A DNA stretch of 64,000 nt, from the NCBI RefSeq assembly GCF_029601685.1, contig NZ_JARRIR010000003.1, forward strand, positions 1 to 64,000. The letters run 5' to 3'. The notes beneath the pieces are model-generated. The model did not search any database, was not told the DNA's origin, and saw only the letters and a program-made list of their open reading frames with translations. The DNA comes from Metarhizobium sp017305935 (GTDB lineage: Bacteria > Pseudomonadota > Alphaproteobacteria > Rhizobiales > Rhizobiaceae). A program made the position numbers and the translations under genes. Each line of letters opens with the position of its first letter. Positions within the stretch are counted from its first letter, which is position 1. This document shows, piece after piece, positions 35,866 to 44,794 of this stretch.

Positions 35866-37399
35866 TGGCGTCTCTCCCCATGCTGATTTCGCCGCGTTCG
35901 CTGCGCTCGGTGCGCGTCATCATCAAACCCACCTCCTCGCGGCTGGTGCGGCTGCGGGCGAGCGATTGCGACACCTGCCCCTGGCAGATGACGTAGAGCC
36001 GGTCGCAGATTTCGAACAATTCATCGAGTTCTTCCGAGATGACCAGAACGGCAGCACCAGCGCGGGAAAGATCGATGATCGTCTGGCGGATGAAGGCCGC
36101 CGCGCCGACATCGACGCCCCAGGTCGGCTGCGCAACGAGGAAGAGTTTCGGGGCCAGCTCGATCTCGCGGCCGACGATGAATTTCTGCAGGTTGCCGCCA
36201 GACAGGCTCTGGGCGGTGGATTGCGGCCCGTTGGCCTTGACCTTGAAACGCTCGATGATGCCTTTTGCGAAATTGCTGGCGCGGCTGCGGTCGACGAGGC
36301 CGTGGCGGGTGAGGCCGGCGCGATGGGCGGTCAACACAGCGTTTTCCCAGAGCGCATGGGTCGGCACCGCGCCGCGCCCCAGCCGCTCCTCGGGCACGAA
36401 GGCGAGGCCGAGCTTGCGGCGCTCGCTGGCGTTCAGATGGCCGACCGGCTTGCCGTCGATGCGGATCGTTTCGCTCCGGCGCAATGTGCGCTCGCCGCTG
36501 AGCAGGGCGATCAGCTCCGCCTGCCCATTGCCGGAGACGCCGGCCAACCCAACGATCTCGCCGCCATGGACGGAAAGCGAGATGTCCTTCAAATCGACGC
36601 CATAGGTATCGGCAGGCGAGGCGGAGAGGGCGGCGACCGAAAGCACCGGTTTTTCGCCGGGGGTCGCCGGGCTCATATGCATTTCCGGCAGTTCGGTCCC
36701 GACCATGAGACGGGCAAGTTCGTGCGCGCTGGTTTCCTTGGGCCGCGCGGTCCCGGTGACGCGGCCGTTGCGCAGCACGGTGGCGCTGTCGCAGAGCGCC
36801 TGCACCTCGTCCAGCTTATGACTGATATAGAGGATGGAACAGCCTTCGGCGGCGAGCTGGCGTAGCGTGCCGAACAGCTTTTGCACCGCCTGCGGCGTCA
36901 GCACCGAAGTCGGCTCGTCGAGGATCAGCAGTTTGGGGGTCTGCAGGAGACAGCGGACGATTTCGACGCGCTGGCGCTCGCCGACCGAGAGATCATGGAC
37001 GCGCCGCTGCGGATCGATCGGCATGCCGTAGCGGTTGGAAAGTTCCGAGATCTGCCGTGACAGTCCGGCGAGATCGAAGCTGCCGGCGACCGACAAAGCG
37101 ATGTTTTCCACCACCGTCACCGACTCGAACAGGGCGAAATGCTGGTAGACCATCTCGATGCCGAGTGCGCGGGAGACGGCCGGTGTATGCGCCGGGATCG
37201 GCTTGCCGTCGCAAAGGATCTCGCCGGCATCGGCCTGCACCGCGCCGTAGATGATCTTCATCAGCGTCGATTTGCCGGCGCCGTTTTCGCCGAGCACGGC
37301 ATGGATTTCCCCCGGCATGATCGACAGCGAGATATCGTCATTGGCGACGATGCCCGGATAGCGTTTGGTGATGGAGCGCAGTTCGAGGCGCGGTGTCAT
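35849..37399 (-). CDS. BMP-type ABC double ATPase (NupO-like)
   Basis: A 516-residue ATPase with two nucleotide-binding domains in tandem, as in sugar and nucleoside importers. The first has Walker A GENGAGKSTLM, signature LSVGERQRVEI and Walker B LLILDEPTSVL. The second has a degenerate Walker A (AGVSGNGQAEL) and signature LSGGNLQKFIVGRE. ATG 37399 opens the family N-terminus (LELRSITKRYPGIVANDDI); an upstream frame to 37483 is not conserved-looking. Confidence 0.88.
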   Translation of the reverse strand: MTPRLELRSITKRYPGIVANDDISLSIMPGEIHAVLGENGAGKSTLMKIIYGAVQADAGEILCDGKPIPAHTPAVSRALGIEMVYQHFALFESVTVVENIALSVAGSFDLAGLSRQISELSNRYGMPIDPQRRVHDLSVGERQRVEIVRCLLQTPKLLILDEPTSVLTPQAVQKLFGTLRQLAAEGCSILYISHKLDEVQALCDSATVLRNGRVTGTARPKETSAHELARLMVGTELPEMHMSPATPGEKPVLSVAALSASPADTYGVDLKDISLSVHGGEIVGLAGVSGNGQAELIALLSGERTLRRSETIRIDGKPVGHLNASERRKLGLAFVPEERLGRGAVPTHALWENAVLTAHRAGLTRHGLVDRSRASNFAKGIIERFKVKANGPQSTAQSLSGGNLQKFIVGREIELAPKLFLVAQPTWGVDVGAAAFIRQTIIDLSRAGAAVLVISEELDELFEICDRLYVICQGQVSQSLARSRTSREEVGLMMTRTERSERGEISMGRDAIALQN

Positions 37400-37515
37400 G
37401 GCCGGTCCTGAGGGTGCGGGGTGGAGCAGGGAAGGGCGACCGTCGGAGGGTGCCGACGGTTGCCTGTCATGCGAATGGCGCAATCACATATGGAACAAGG
37501 CGTTGCCACAATGCC

Positions 37516-37650
37516 CCTTCTCCCCTCGGGGGAGAAGGTCGCGGCAGCGGAATGAGGGAGATGCCGAAGGCAAGAACCACAAGGATTCCATGCGCTTCGC
37601 GCCCCCCTTATCCGACCCTTCGGGCCACCTCCTCCCCCGAGGGGAGAAGG
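37516..37650. repeat. Rhizobial palindromic intergenic element
   Basis: CCTTCTCCCC (37516-37525) / GGGGAGAAGG (37529-37538) opens the element and a second palindrome, CTCCCCCGAGGGGAG-type, closes it near 37630-37650. The inner segment after the first hairpin (GCGGAATGAGGGAGATGCCG) resembles the element inside the heparinase gene at 51116-51270. It fills the 305-bp gap between the BMP binding protein and the ATPase. No gene is seen there. Confidence 0.7.
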
Positions 37651-37704
37651 GACTTTCGGAGCCGGCGTGCCTCATAAGCGATTGCCCGGGTCAATGCGGG
37701 CCGG

Positions 37705-38799
37705 TCAGCCGAGCTTGCCGATCATGCCCTTGACGAACCAGTTCATGCCGCGAATGTCGGCATCGGCCAGAACCGCGCCGCTGGCGACCTTGACGTTGCC
37801 GTCCTGGTCCTTCAACTCGCCGGCGTAAGGATGAACCTTGCCGGAGCCGATATCGGCCTCGAGCTGCTTGAGCTTGGCGACCACATCGGCCGGGATCTGC
37901 TCGTTATAGGGCGCCATCTTCACGACGCCGCCGGCCAGGCCGTCCCAGCGCGCTTCCGGCTTCCAGTTGCCGTCGACGACACCCTTGGCGGCGCGCAGAT
38001 AGTCGCTCGACCAGTCGAGGGTGAAGGCGGTGAGGTGCTTGCCGGAGCCGAATTTCGACATGTCGCTGGCATAGCCGATCGACCAGGCGCCGCCTTCGCC
38101 GGCCACTTGCACACCGGTGGCCGTATCGGTCATCGAACAGATGACGTCGCAGCCCTGCGACAGCAGCGTGTTGGCGGCTTCCTTTTCCTTGCCCGGATCG
38201 AACCAGGAATTCAGGAACAGCGCATTGCAGGTGATATCGGGATTGACGCTCTGGGCGCCAAGCAGCAGGGCATTGGCCGGGCCGACGATATCGGGGATCG
38301 GGAAGCCGCCGATGAAGCCGATCTTGGCCGATTTGCTCATATGCGCGCCGGCAGCACCCGCGACATAACAGCCCTCGTAATACTTGGCCTCGAAGGTGCC
38401 GAGATTGGCGGTATGGACGATGCCCGAGCAATGCTCGAAGGCGACCTTGGGGAAGCGCGGCGCGACCTTCTGCAGCGGCGTGCCATGCGAGAAGGAGGTG
38501 CCGAAGATCAACTGGTTGCCGGAGGCGGCGAGCTCGCGGAATACGCGCTCGGCATCCTGCGGCATGAAGATGTTGTCGAGGACGGTGATCTCCACCTTGT
38601 CGCCGAACTCCTTCTTCACCGCCTCGACGGCAAGGCTGTGCTGCTTGGTCCAGCCGATTTCGGCAATCGGCGAGACATAGACCACGCCGATCTTCAGCGG
38701 CCCTTCGGCCCTTGCCGCACCGGCAAGGCCGCCGGTGGCGAGCGTTGCACCGGCAGCACCGGTATATTGCAGGAATTTGCGTCTGTTGAGATTAAGCAT
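37705..38799 (-). CDS. BMP-family ABC substrate-binding protein
   Basis: A 364-residue periplasmic protein of the Bmp/PnrA family, which binds nucleosides or purines in characterised cases. It has a Tat signal (NRRKFLQYTGAAGATLATG, cleavage near AARA) and the fold's first strand KIGVVYVSPIAEIGWTKQH. FGTSFSHGTPLQKVAPRFP and IGFIGGFPIPDIVGPANA are also visible. It precedes the ATPase and permeases in the same direction. The purine preference fits the Ndm-like oxygenase genes nearby. Confidence 0.87.
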   Translation of the reverse strand: MLNLNRRKFLQYTGAAGATLATGGLAGAARAEGPLKIGVVYVSPIAEIGWTKQHSLAVEAVKKEFGDKVEITVLDNIFMPQDAERVFRELAASGNQLIFGTSFSHGTPLQKVAPRFPKVAFEHCSGIVHTANLGTFEAKYYEGCYVAGAAGAHMSKSAKIGFIGGFPIPDIVGPANALLLGAQSVNPDITCNALFLNSWFDPGKEKEAANTLLSQGCDVICSMTDTATGVQVAGEGGAWSIGYASDMSKFGSGKHLTAFTLDWSSDYLRAAKGVVDGNWKPEARWDGLAGGVVKMAPYNEQIPADVVAKLKQLEADIGSGKVHPYAGELKDQDGNVKVASGAVLADADIRGMNWFVKGMIGKLG

Positions 38800-38847
38800 G
38801 TTCGATAACCCTCTGTTGGTCGATGCGCGCCCAGCTTTTTGCCGGGT

Positions 38848-39615
38848 CTACTTAGCGGCATGAACGTGGGTATGCACCCCCGTCCTGCCTTTTTCACCCG
38901 TCTTGTTTTTGGTCTGTATCTCCGGCGTCTGGCCGGCATTGAGCAAGTAAGGTTCCAGCGCCTCGCGCGGCGTCAGCTCGGGAAAGACCTGCCGGTCCAT
39001 GATGTAGCCGCGCACCACCTGGCGGTGATGGGCATCGATCATGTCCATGGCCTGTTTCAGCCGGCCCTTTTCCAGAAGCTCGATCAGGCGCGCATGGTCG
39101 TCGAGCAGGTTGCAATAGTCGAAATCGGCGGTGATCAGCGCGCGCAGCAGCGTCGTGCGGCGCACGAGCTGGGCATGCATTTCCTGCATCACCTTGTTGC
39201 GGCTCAACCGCACGAAGACGGTGTGGAACTCGGCGCCGAGCACATCTGCCAACGCATGGTTGCCGCTGGCGACCGCCTGGCGCTGGCGCTCGACATGCTG
39301 GCGCAGCTCCGCCCAGCCGGCGGGGCCGAGGCGGTCCATTAGTTGGGCGGCGACGCCCTGCTCGACCAGCGTCAGCGCGTCATAAATCTCCATCGCATCC
39401 TGCATGGAGGGCCTGGCGACGAAGGCGCCGCGATTGCGCTCGATCTGCGCCAGCCCGTCATCGGCCACCCGGATGAGCGCCTGGCGGATGACGATGCGGG
39501 AGACGTTGAAGATCTCCGAAAGCTCGCGCTCGCCGAGCTTGCAGCCGGGCACCAGCCGGCGATCGAGGATCGCTCGTGTCAGGATGTCGGCAATGGCCTG
39601 GGAGCGGCTGCTCAT
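38848..39615 (-). CDS. GntR/FadR-family regulator
   Basis: A 255-residue regulator. The winged helix GCKLGERELSEIFNVSRIVIRQALIRVADDGL is at the N-terminus, followed by an FCD ligand-binding domain (DALTLVEQGVAAQLM, HTVFVRLSRNKVMQEM, DDHARLIELLEKG, DAHHRQVVRGYI) with metal-type Asp/His positions. Start 39615 is preferred because GGGAG lies 8 bp upstream; 39669 lacks proper spacing. It is divergent from the Rieske genes and upstream of the BMP importer, so it may control both. Confidence 0.82.
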   Translation of the reverse strand: MSSRSQAIADILTRAILDRRLVPGCKLGERELSEIFNVSRIVIRQALIRVADDGLAQIERNRGAFVARPSMQDAMEIYDALTLVEQGVAAQLMDRLGPAGWAELRQHVERQRQAVASGNHALADVLGAEFHTVFVRLSRNKVMQEMHAQLVRRTTLLRALITADFDYCNLLDDHARLIELLEKGRLKQAMDMIDAHHRQVVRGYIMDRQVFPELTPREALEPYLLNAGQTPEIQTKNKTGEKGRTGVHTHVHAAK

Positions 39616-39717
39616 GACATGGTCTCCCGCACGGGTCACTTGGTCCTTCGCCTTTCGGACGCCGGACATGCCCTTATCGGTAGCCAATCCGTTTTTGCTG
39701 TCAATCAAAATTCTTCT

Positions 39718-39751
39718 TTGGATATGCAAATTTTCATTGATTGATATCCAA
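39718..39751. promoter_or_regulatory. Inverted repeat, likely GntR operator
   Basis: TTGGATAT (39718-39725) and ATATCCAA (39744-39751) form a perfect 8-bp inverted repeat with an 18-bp AT-rich centre, in the divergent region between gntR and the first oxygenase gene. Confidence 0.55.
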
Positions 39752-39819
39752 TCCTGTGTTTCCTGTAGAACAGGACGAGAGCTAGGTTCATGGGGAAGTG
39801 CTAGCCGAACGAAGGTGCG

Positions 39820-40686
39820 ATGATCATGTCGGCCCTTTGCAGCGATCGTGTTCTTCTTGACGACTGGCATGTGGTGGCGGATCTCGCCAACCTGAGCCCG
39901 CAGGCGCCGTTTCGCACGCGCCTGCTCGGCGTCGACCTGACTATCCGATGTCGGCAAGGCGATATCAAGCAGGTGGTGCGCAACGATAACGGGCAAAATG
40001 TCCGCGCCACCGAGCGTTACGGCTTTCTCTGGGCCTGCCTTGGCAGCCCGGCGCGCGACATCGTCGCTGTGCCGGAGGCGCTGGAGGACGACCGCCATTT
40101 CGTGACCGGCGGCTCGATCGCGGTGCGCGTTTCGGGCCTGCGGGCAGTCGAAAACTTTCTCGACATGGGCCATTTCCCCTTCGTGCATACCGGCTGGCTC
40201 GGCGACGAGCCGCATACGGAAGTCGCGCCCTACAAGGTGGAGCTGACGCCGGATGACGAGTTGGTCGCCAGCGAATGCAAGTTCTACCAGCCGATTGCCT
40301 CGCCGACCGCCAAGGAAGGCTTCATCGTCGAATATATCTACAAGGTGATCCGGCCCTATACGGTTGCGCTCTACAAGAGCAATCCCGTGCAGAAGGACAG
40401 GCTCGACGTCATCACGCTGTTCGTGCAGCCGGTGGACGAGGACAATTGCATCGCCCATCCCTTTCTCTGCTATCTCAAGGACGGTATCGACGCTGCGACG
40501 GTGCGCGCCTTCATGCAGCTCATCTTCGCGCAGGACAAGCCGATCCTCGAAAACCAGGTGCCGAAGCGTCTGCCGCTCGATCCCCGCGCCGAGACCCCGA
40601 TCCGCGCCGATGCCGTCGCCGTGCTCTACCGGCGCTGGCTGCGCGACAAATCGGTGACCTACGGCGCGATCCCCGCGCGTTCGTGA
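39820..40686 (+). CDS. Rieske-less oxygenase subunit 1 (NdmC-like)
   Basis: A 288-residue protein homologous to the catalytic half of Rieske oxygenase alpha subunits. The mononuclear iron site DMGHFPFVH gives Asp115, His118 and His123. The N-terminal ~100 residues retain the outline of a Rieske fold (DDWHVVADLANLSPQAPF) but lack both Cys-X-His and Cys-X2-His loops, so no [2Fe-2S] cluster can bind. The same feature marks NdmC, the N7-demethylase subunit of caffeine degradation, which borrows electrons from the Rieske domain of NdmD. It is about half identical by eye to the next gene. Substrate unproven. Confidence 0.78.
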   Translation: MIMSALCSDRVLLDDWHVVADLANLSPQAPFRTRLLGVDLTIRCRQGDIKQVVRNDNGQNVRATERYGFLWACLGSPARDIVAVPEALEDDRHFVTGGSIAVRVSGLRAVENFLDMGHFPFVHTGWLGDEPHTEVAPYKVELTPDDELVASECKFYQPIASPTAKEGFIVEYIYKVIRPYTVALYKSNPVQKDRLDVITLFVQPVDEDNCIAHPFLCYLKDGIDAATVRAFMQLIFAQDKPILENQVPKRLPLDPRAETPIRADAVAVLYRRWLRDKSVTYGAIPARS

Positions 40687-40720
40687 GGCACCGGGAAGAC
40701 CTTAAGGAGACCTAAAAGCC

Positions 40721-41626
40721 ATGACTTCGACCAAATGCACTGACAAGGTGATCCTCGACCTGTGGCATCCGCTGGCGGCGCTGTCGGAAGTGCCGGCCGG
40801 CACGGTTTTCGACACCGTGCTGCTGGAGGAGCGCCTGAGCTATGCGACCGATGGCGCGGGCGACGCCGCCGTCTGGCGCGACCGCCGCGACCTGCCCGAG
40901 GGCAGCCCGGTGGAGATTGCGACGCTTACCGATACGCTGCCGGTCAAGCTTGCCTATGGCTATATCTGGACGACGCTCAGCGACGCGCCGGCCGATCTCT
41001 TCCCCATTCCCGAATTTGCCGAAAACGATCGGCGCAAGCTGAATGCGGCGACGCTCGGCGTCAACATTTCCGCCCCGCGCGCCATCGAGAACTTTCTCGA
41101 CATGGGGCATTTTCCGTATGTCCATACCGATATCCTCGGCGCCGAGCCGCATACGGAGGTCAAGGAATACGATGTCGAGATCTCGGTCGAGCGCGACGAG
41201 ATTCTCGCCACCCGCTGCCGCTTCTTTCAACCGATGGCGTCGACAGCCTCGACCGGCGGCGCCGATGTCGATTACATCTACCGCGTACCGCATCCCTATT
41301 GCTCGGTGCTCTACAAATCCAGCCCGCTCGACGAGTCGCGGCTGGATGTCATCGCCGTCTTCCTGCAGCCGGTCGATCAGGAGCATATCCGCGCCCATAT
41401 GATGCTCTGCGTCCTCGACGACACCAATGAGGACAAGGTCATCAAGCGCTTCCAGCAGACCATCTTCGGGCAGGACAAGCCGATCCTCGAAAACCAGTTC
41501 CCGAAACGCCTGCCGCTCGATCCGCGCGCCGAAACCCCGATCCGCGCCGACAAGTCGGCCATCGCCTATCGCCGCTGGCTCAGCCAGAAGGGCATCACCT
41601 ACGGCGTCATCCCCGCCGCGACGTGA
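40721..41626 (+). CDS. Rieske-less oxygenase subunit 2 (NdmC-like)
   Basis: A 301-residue paralogue of the preceding protein with Asp127, His130 and His135 in DMGHFPYVH. The C-terminal region (QDKPILENQFPKRLPLDPRA) is nearly the same as in its neighbour. The cluster-binding loops are again absent from the N-terminal remnant (LDLWHPLAALSEVPAG). Two cluster-less subunits in one operon could form a mixed oligomer or act on different positions of one substrate. AAGGAG precedes the ATG. Confidence 0.78.
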   Translation: MTSTKCTDKVILDLWHPLAALSEVPAGTVFDTVLLEERLSYATDGAGDAAVWRDRRDLPEGSPVEIATLTDTLPVKLAYGYIWTTLSDAPADLFPIPEFAENDRRKLNAATLGVNISAPRAIENFLDMGHFPYVHTDILGAEPHTEVKEYDVEISVERDEILATRCRFFQPMASTASTGGADVDYIYRVPHPYCSVLYKSSPLDESRLDVIAVFLQPVDQEHIRAHMMLCVLDDTNEDKVIKRFQQTIFGQDKPILENQFPKRLPLDPRAETPIRADKSAIAYRRWLSQKGITYGVIPAAT

Positions 41627-41659
41627 TCGCCGCGCCCCCGTTCCAGTTCGGAGAGACCC

Positions 41660-43423
41660 ATGCTCGATACCGCCAAGACCAGATGGCATCCCATTGCCGC
41701 GCTGCACGACCTGCCGCTGCGCCACGTCTTCCATGCGCAATTGCTCGGCCGCGAGTTCGCCGTCTGGCGGGCCGATGACGGCTTCGTCAACATCTGGGAA
41801 AACCGCTGCCTGCATCGCGGCGTGCGCCTGTCGATCGGCATCAATGACGGGCGCGAGCTGAAATGCCAGTATCACGGCTGGCGCTATTCGAACCGCACCG
41901 CCGGCTGCACCTATATCCCCGCCCATCCGGCCGATGCGCCTGCCCGCACCATCACCAACCGCACCTTCCCTGCCGTCACCCGCTACGGCCTCGTCTGGAC
42001 GGCGGAGGAGCCGGAAGGCGAAGTGCCCGATATCGCCGGCCTGCCGGGCGAAGGCCTGCTCACCTTGCGCGGCCTGCCGGTCAACGCCCCCGCCGACCGT
42101 GTGGTCGCGGCGCTGAGAGACTATCGTTTCCAGCCAAGCGGACAACTTGACGGTGCGGATGCCACGGTCGAGGTCGATGGCCAAAGCGCCTTCTCTCTCT
42201 GTCTGCGCGCCCGCGCGGGCGAGGCGGAAACACTGGCCGTCTTCTTCGTGCAGCCGGTGGATTCCAACCGCTCGGTGATCCGCGGCGTGCTCGATGGCGC
42301 GCCCGACAGCGCGCGCCTTGCCGTGCTGCGCCATCACAATGCGCGGCTGTCGAAACTGCGCGAGCGCATCGAGCGCGAGGCGCTCGCTGTGCCCACCCCC
42401 GCGCCGCTGGTGCCGGAGATCGAACGCGTCTCGCCGGAACTGGCGGAAATGCCGGAGGAAACCGTCCATGGCCGCAAGGCGACGATCCGGGTGAGCGTCG
42501 CGCGCAAATGGGACGCGGCGGACGGCATTGCCGGTTTCGAGCTGCGGCCGTTGCGCGGGTTGTTGCCGACCTTCCAGCCCGGCGCCCATATCGACGTGCA
42601 TCTGCCGAACGGCCTGATCCGCCAGTATTCGATCACCAACGGTCCCGGCGAAAGCGACCATTATGTCATCGGCGTCAAGCGCGAGGCGGCCTCGCAGGGC
42701 GGTTCGCTCTGTCTGCACGAGACGGTGCGCGAAGGCGATGTGCTGGCGATTTCCGAGCCCCGCAACAATTTCCCGCTGCGCCGCGATGCGGTGAAAACCG
42801 TCTTCATCGCCGGCGGCATCGGTATTACGCCGCTGCTTTCCATGGCGCAGGCGCTGGCCAACCAGCAGCTGGCCTTCGACCTGCATTACTTCGCCCAGAA
42901 TGCCGGCCAGCTCGCCTTCCCGGAAAAGACCGCCGGCCTCGGCGCCGCGCTGAAGCCGCATCTCGGCCTCACCCCGGCCGAAACCGGCGCGCGGCTGGCC
43001 GAAATCCTCTCCGATTACCGGCCGGGCACGCATCTCTATCTCTGCGGCCCCGGGCCGATGCTGGAGGCGGCGCGGACCATCGCCGCCGAAAGAGGCTGGC
43101 CGGAGACGGCGGTGCATTTCGAATATTTCAAGAACACCAATGTCATCGACGACAGCTCCAGCTTCGAGGTGGCGCTGGCGCGCTCCTGCATGACGCTGAC
43201 CGTTCCCTCCGGCAAGACCATCCTCGACGTGATGCGCGAGGCCGGCATCGACATGCCGTCCTCCTGCGAGCAGGGTGCCTGCGGCACCTGCATCGCAACC
43301 GTGATCGAAGGCGAACCCGACCATCAGGACGTCTATCTCAACGAGGCCGAGCGCCGCGCCGGCACCAAAATCATGACCTGCGTGTCGCGCGCCAAATCGG
43401 CCCGCCTCGTGCTCGATCTTTAA
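41660..43423 (+). CDS. Rieske-fused oxygenase reductase (NdmD-like)
   Basis: A 587-residue electron-transfer fusion. Residues 1 to about 110 are a Rieske domain with Cys50/His52 (CLHRG) and Cys69/His72 (CQYHGW). A spacer of ~140 residues follows, then a phthalate dioxygenase reductase-type module with FMN-binding RQYSITNG, NAD-binding AGGIGITPLLSMAQ and a C-terminal plant-type [2Fe-2S] site (CEQGACGTC). NdmD of methylxanthine degraders has the same extra N-terminal Rieske domain. It can supply the cluster missing from the two upstream subunits. No other Rieske domain is present in the operon. Confidence 0.85.
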   Translation: MLDTAKTRWHPIAALHDLPLRHVFHAQLLGREFAVWRADDGFVNIWENRCLHRGVRLSIGINDGRELKCQYHGWRYSNRTAGCTYIPAHPADAPARTITNRTFPAVTRYGLVWTAEEPEGEVPDIAGLPGEGLLTLRGLPVNAPADRVVAALRDYRFQPSGQLDGADATVEVDGQSAFSLCLRARAGEAETLAVFFVQPVDSNRSVIRGVLDGAPDSARLAVLRHHNARLSKLRERIEREALAVPTPAPLVPEIERVSPELAEMPEETVHGRKATIRVSVARKWDAADGIAGFELRPLRGLLPTFQPGAHIDVHLPNGLIRQYSITNGPGESDHYVIGVKREAASQGGSLCLHETVREGDVLAISEPRNNFPLRRDAVKTVFIAGGIGITPLLSMAQALANQQLAFDLHYFAQNAGQLAFPEKTAGLGAALKPHLGLTPAETGARLAEILSDYRPGTHLYLCGPGPMLEAARTIAAERGWPETAVHFEYFKNTNVIDDSSSFEVALARSCMTLTVPSGKTILDVMREAGIDMPSSCEQGACGTCIATVIEGEPDHQDVYLNEAERRAGTKIMTCVSRAKSARLVLDL

Positions 43424-43433
43424 GAGGCTGACG

Positions 43434-44081
43434 ATGATCACGCTCTACGACTACGAACTCTCCGGCAATTGCTACAAGATTCGCCTGCTGATGAGCATAC
43501 TGGGCCTCGACTATACGGTGGTGCCGGTCGATTTCTATCCCGGACGCGAGCACAAGTCGGACTGGTTCCTGGCGATCAATCCGCTCGGCCAACTGCCGGT
43601 GATCGACGATGACGGTTTGGTGCTGCGCGATGCGCAGGCGATCCTCGTCTATCTCGCCGCAAAATATGACGCCGGCAATAGCTGGTATCCGCGCGAAAAC
43701 GCGGACCTGCTCGGCGAGATCGGCCAATGGATGGCCTTTGCCGATTCGATCACCGCCACGGCCTCGGCCGCCCGCCTGCATGACGCGCTGTTTTACGATC
43801 TCGACGCCGAGGCAGCGCGCGCCGGTGCCCACCGGCTGTTTCGCATCCTCGACGAACATCTGTGGTTCGGCGAGCAGGAGGGCCGCGACTGGCTGTGTTC
43901 CGCCGCCCATCCCACCGTCGCCGATATCGCCTGCTTCCCCTATGTCATGCTTTCGGAAGAGGGCGGCATTTCCCGGCAGGATTATCCGGCCATCCGCCGC
44001 TGGTGCGACCGGGTCAAGCGCATCAAGGGGTTCACCGTCATGTCTGGCGTCTTTCCCGCCGGCCCGGCGAAGGCGGCCTGA
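43434..44081 (+). CDS. Glutathione S-transferase family protein (NdmE-like)
   Basis: A 215-residue GST with a thioredoxin-fold N-terminus (ITLYDYELSGNCYKIRLLMSILGL, NPLGQLPVIDDDGLVLRDAQAILVYLA) and an all-helical C-terminus (HPTVADIACFPYV). It starts 10 bp after the reductase stop. In the caffeine system the GST-like NdmE has a structural role, stabilising NdmC with NdmD. A similar scaffold role is likely here, though ordinary GST activity is possible. Confidence 0.8.
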   Translation: MITLYDYELSGNCYKIRLLMSILGLDYTVVPVDFYPGREHKSDWFLAINPLGQLPVIDDDGLVLRDAQAILVYLAAKYDAGNSWYPRENADLLGEIGQWMAFADSITATASAARLHDALFYDLDAEAARAGAHRLFRILDEHLWFGEQEGRDWLCSAAHPTVADIACFPYVMLSEEGGISRQDYPAIRRWCDRVKRIKGFTVMSGVFPAGPAKAA

Positions 44082-44170
44082 GGCGGTCTCGCGCCGGCGC
44101 CATCGTCCGGGGCTACAGGTTTCGAAGGATTTTCCAGACAATGGCGTGGATGTGATCAATTTTTTCTTTA

Positions 44171-44189
44171 GTCTATAGATTAGATAGAC
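44171..44189. promoter_or_regulatory. Inverted repeat upstream of FMN reductase
   Basis: GTCTAT (44171-44176) / ATAGAC (44184-44189) in an AT-rich promoter region 29 bp before the start codon. It is a possible operator, different in sequence from the repeat at 39718. Confidence 0.45.
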
Positions 44190-44217
44190 AATTATAAGGG
44201 CAACCAGAGGAGTTGCC

Positions 44218-44787
44218 ATGTCCCAGACCCCGAAGAACCGCCTTGTCGGCATTGCCGGAAGCTTCAGCCGACCGTCCCGCACGCTCAGCCTCGTGCGCAC
44301 GGTCGGCGAGCGCGCCGAGAATCTCTACGATTTCGACAGCGTCTATTACGACCTGCACGATCTCGGCCCGTCTCTCGGCGCGGCGCAATGGCGCAGCCAG
44401 CTCGATGCGCAGGCCGAGCGTGTGCTCGCCGATATCGTCGCCGCCGATCTTCTGGTCGTGGGCTCGCCGACCTACAAGGGATCCTATCCCGGCCTGTTCA
44501 AGCATCTCATCGACCTGATCGATCCCGCCGAACTGCGTGGCAAGCCGGTGGTGCTGACCGCCACCGGCGGCGGCGACCGCCATGCGCTGATCGTCGAGCA
44601 TCAGTTGCGGCCGCTGTTCGGCTTCTTCGCCGCCCATGCGCTGCCGACCGCCGTCTATGCCTCGGATCGCGATTTCACCGACTATGCCGTCTCCTCGCCC
44701 GCCTTGTCGGCGCGCATCGACGATGTCGTCTCGGAGATCGGCATTCTGTTTCCGGCGTTGAGCCAAGCTCGGGTCGCCGCCGAATAA
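44218..44787 (+). CDS. NADPH-dependent FMN reductase family protein
   Basis: A 189-residue flavodoxin-fold reductase (LVGIAGSFSRPSRTLSLV phosphate-binding start, ADLLVVGSPTYKGSYPGLFKHLIDLI, LTATGGGDRHALIVEHQLRPLFGFF). It supplies reduced FMN, or is an FMN-dependent quinone or azo reductase. It has its own AT-rich promoter region but lies in line with the Rieske genes, and may support that oxygenase. Confidence 0.83.
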   Translation: MSQTPKNRLVGIAGSFSRPSRTLSLVRTVGERAENLYDFDSVYYDLHDLGPSLGAAQWRSQLDAQAERVLADIVAADLLVVGSPTYKGSYPGLFKHLIDLIDPAELRGKPVVLTATGGGDRHALIVEHQLRPLFGFFAAHALPTAVYASDRDFTDYAVSSPALSARIDDVVSEIGILFPALSQARVAAE

Positions 44788-44794
44788 TCCCCCG

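Noticed and set aside
40712..43441. 909-residue minus-strand open frame opposite the oxygenase genes
   Set aside because: Antisense shadow; the plus strand encodes iron and flavin motifs and has Shine-Dalgarno-supported starts.
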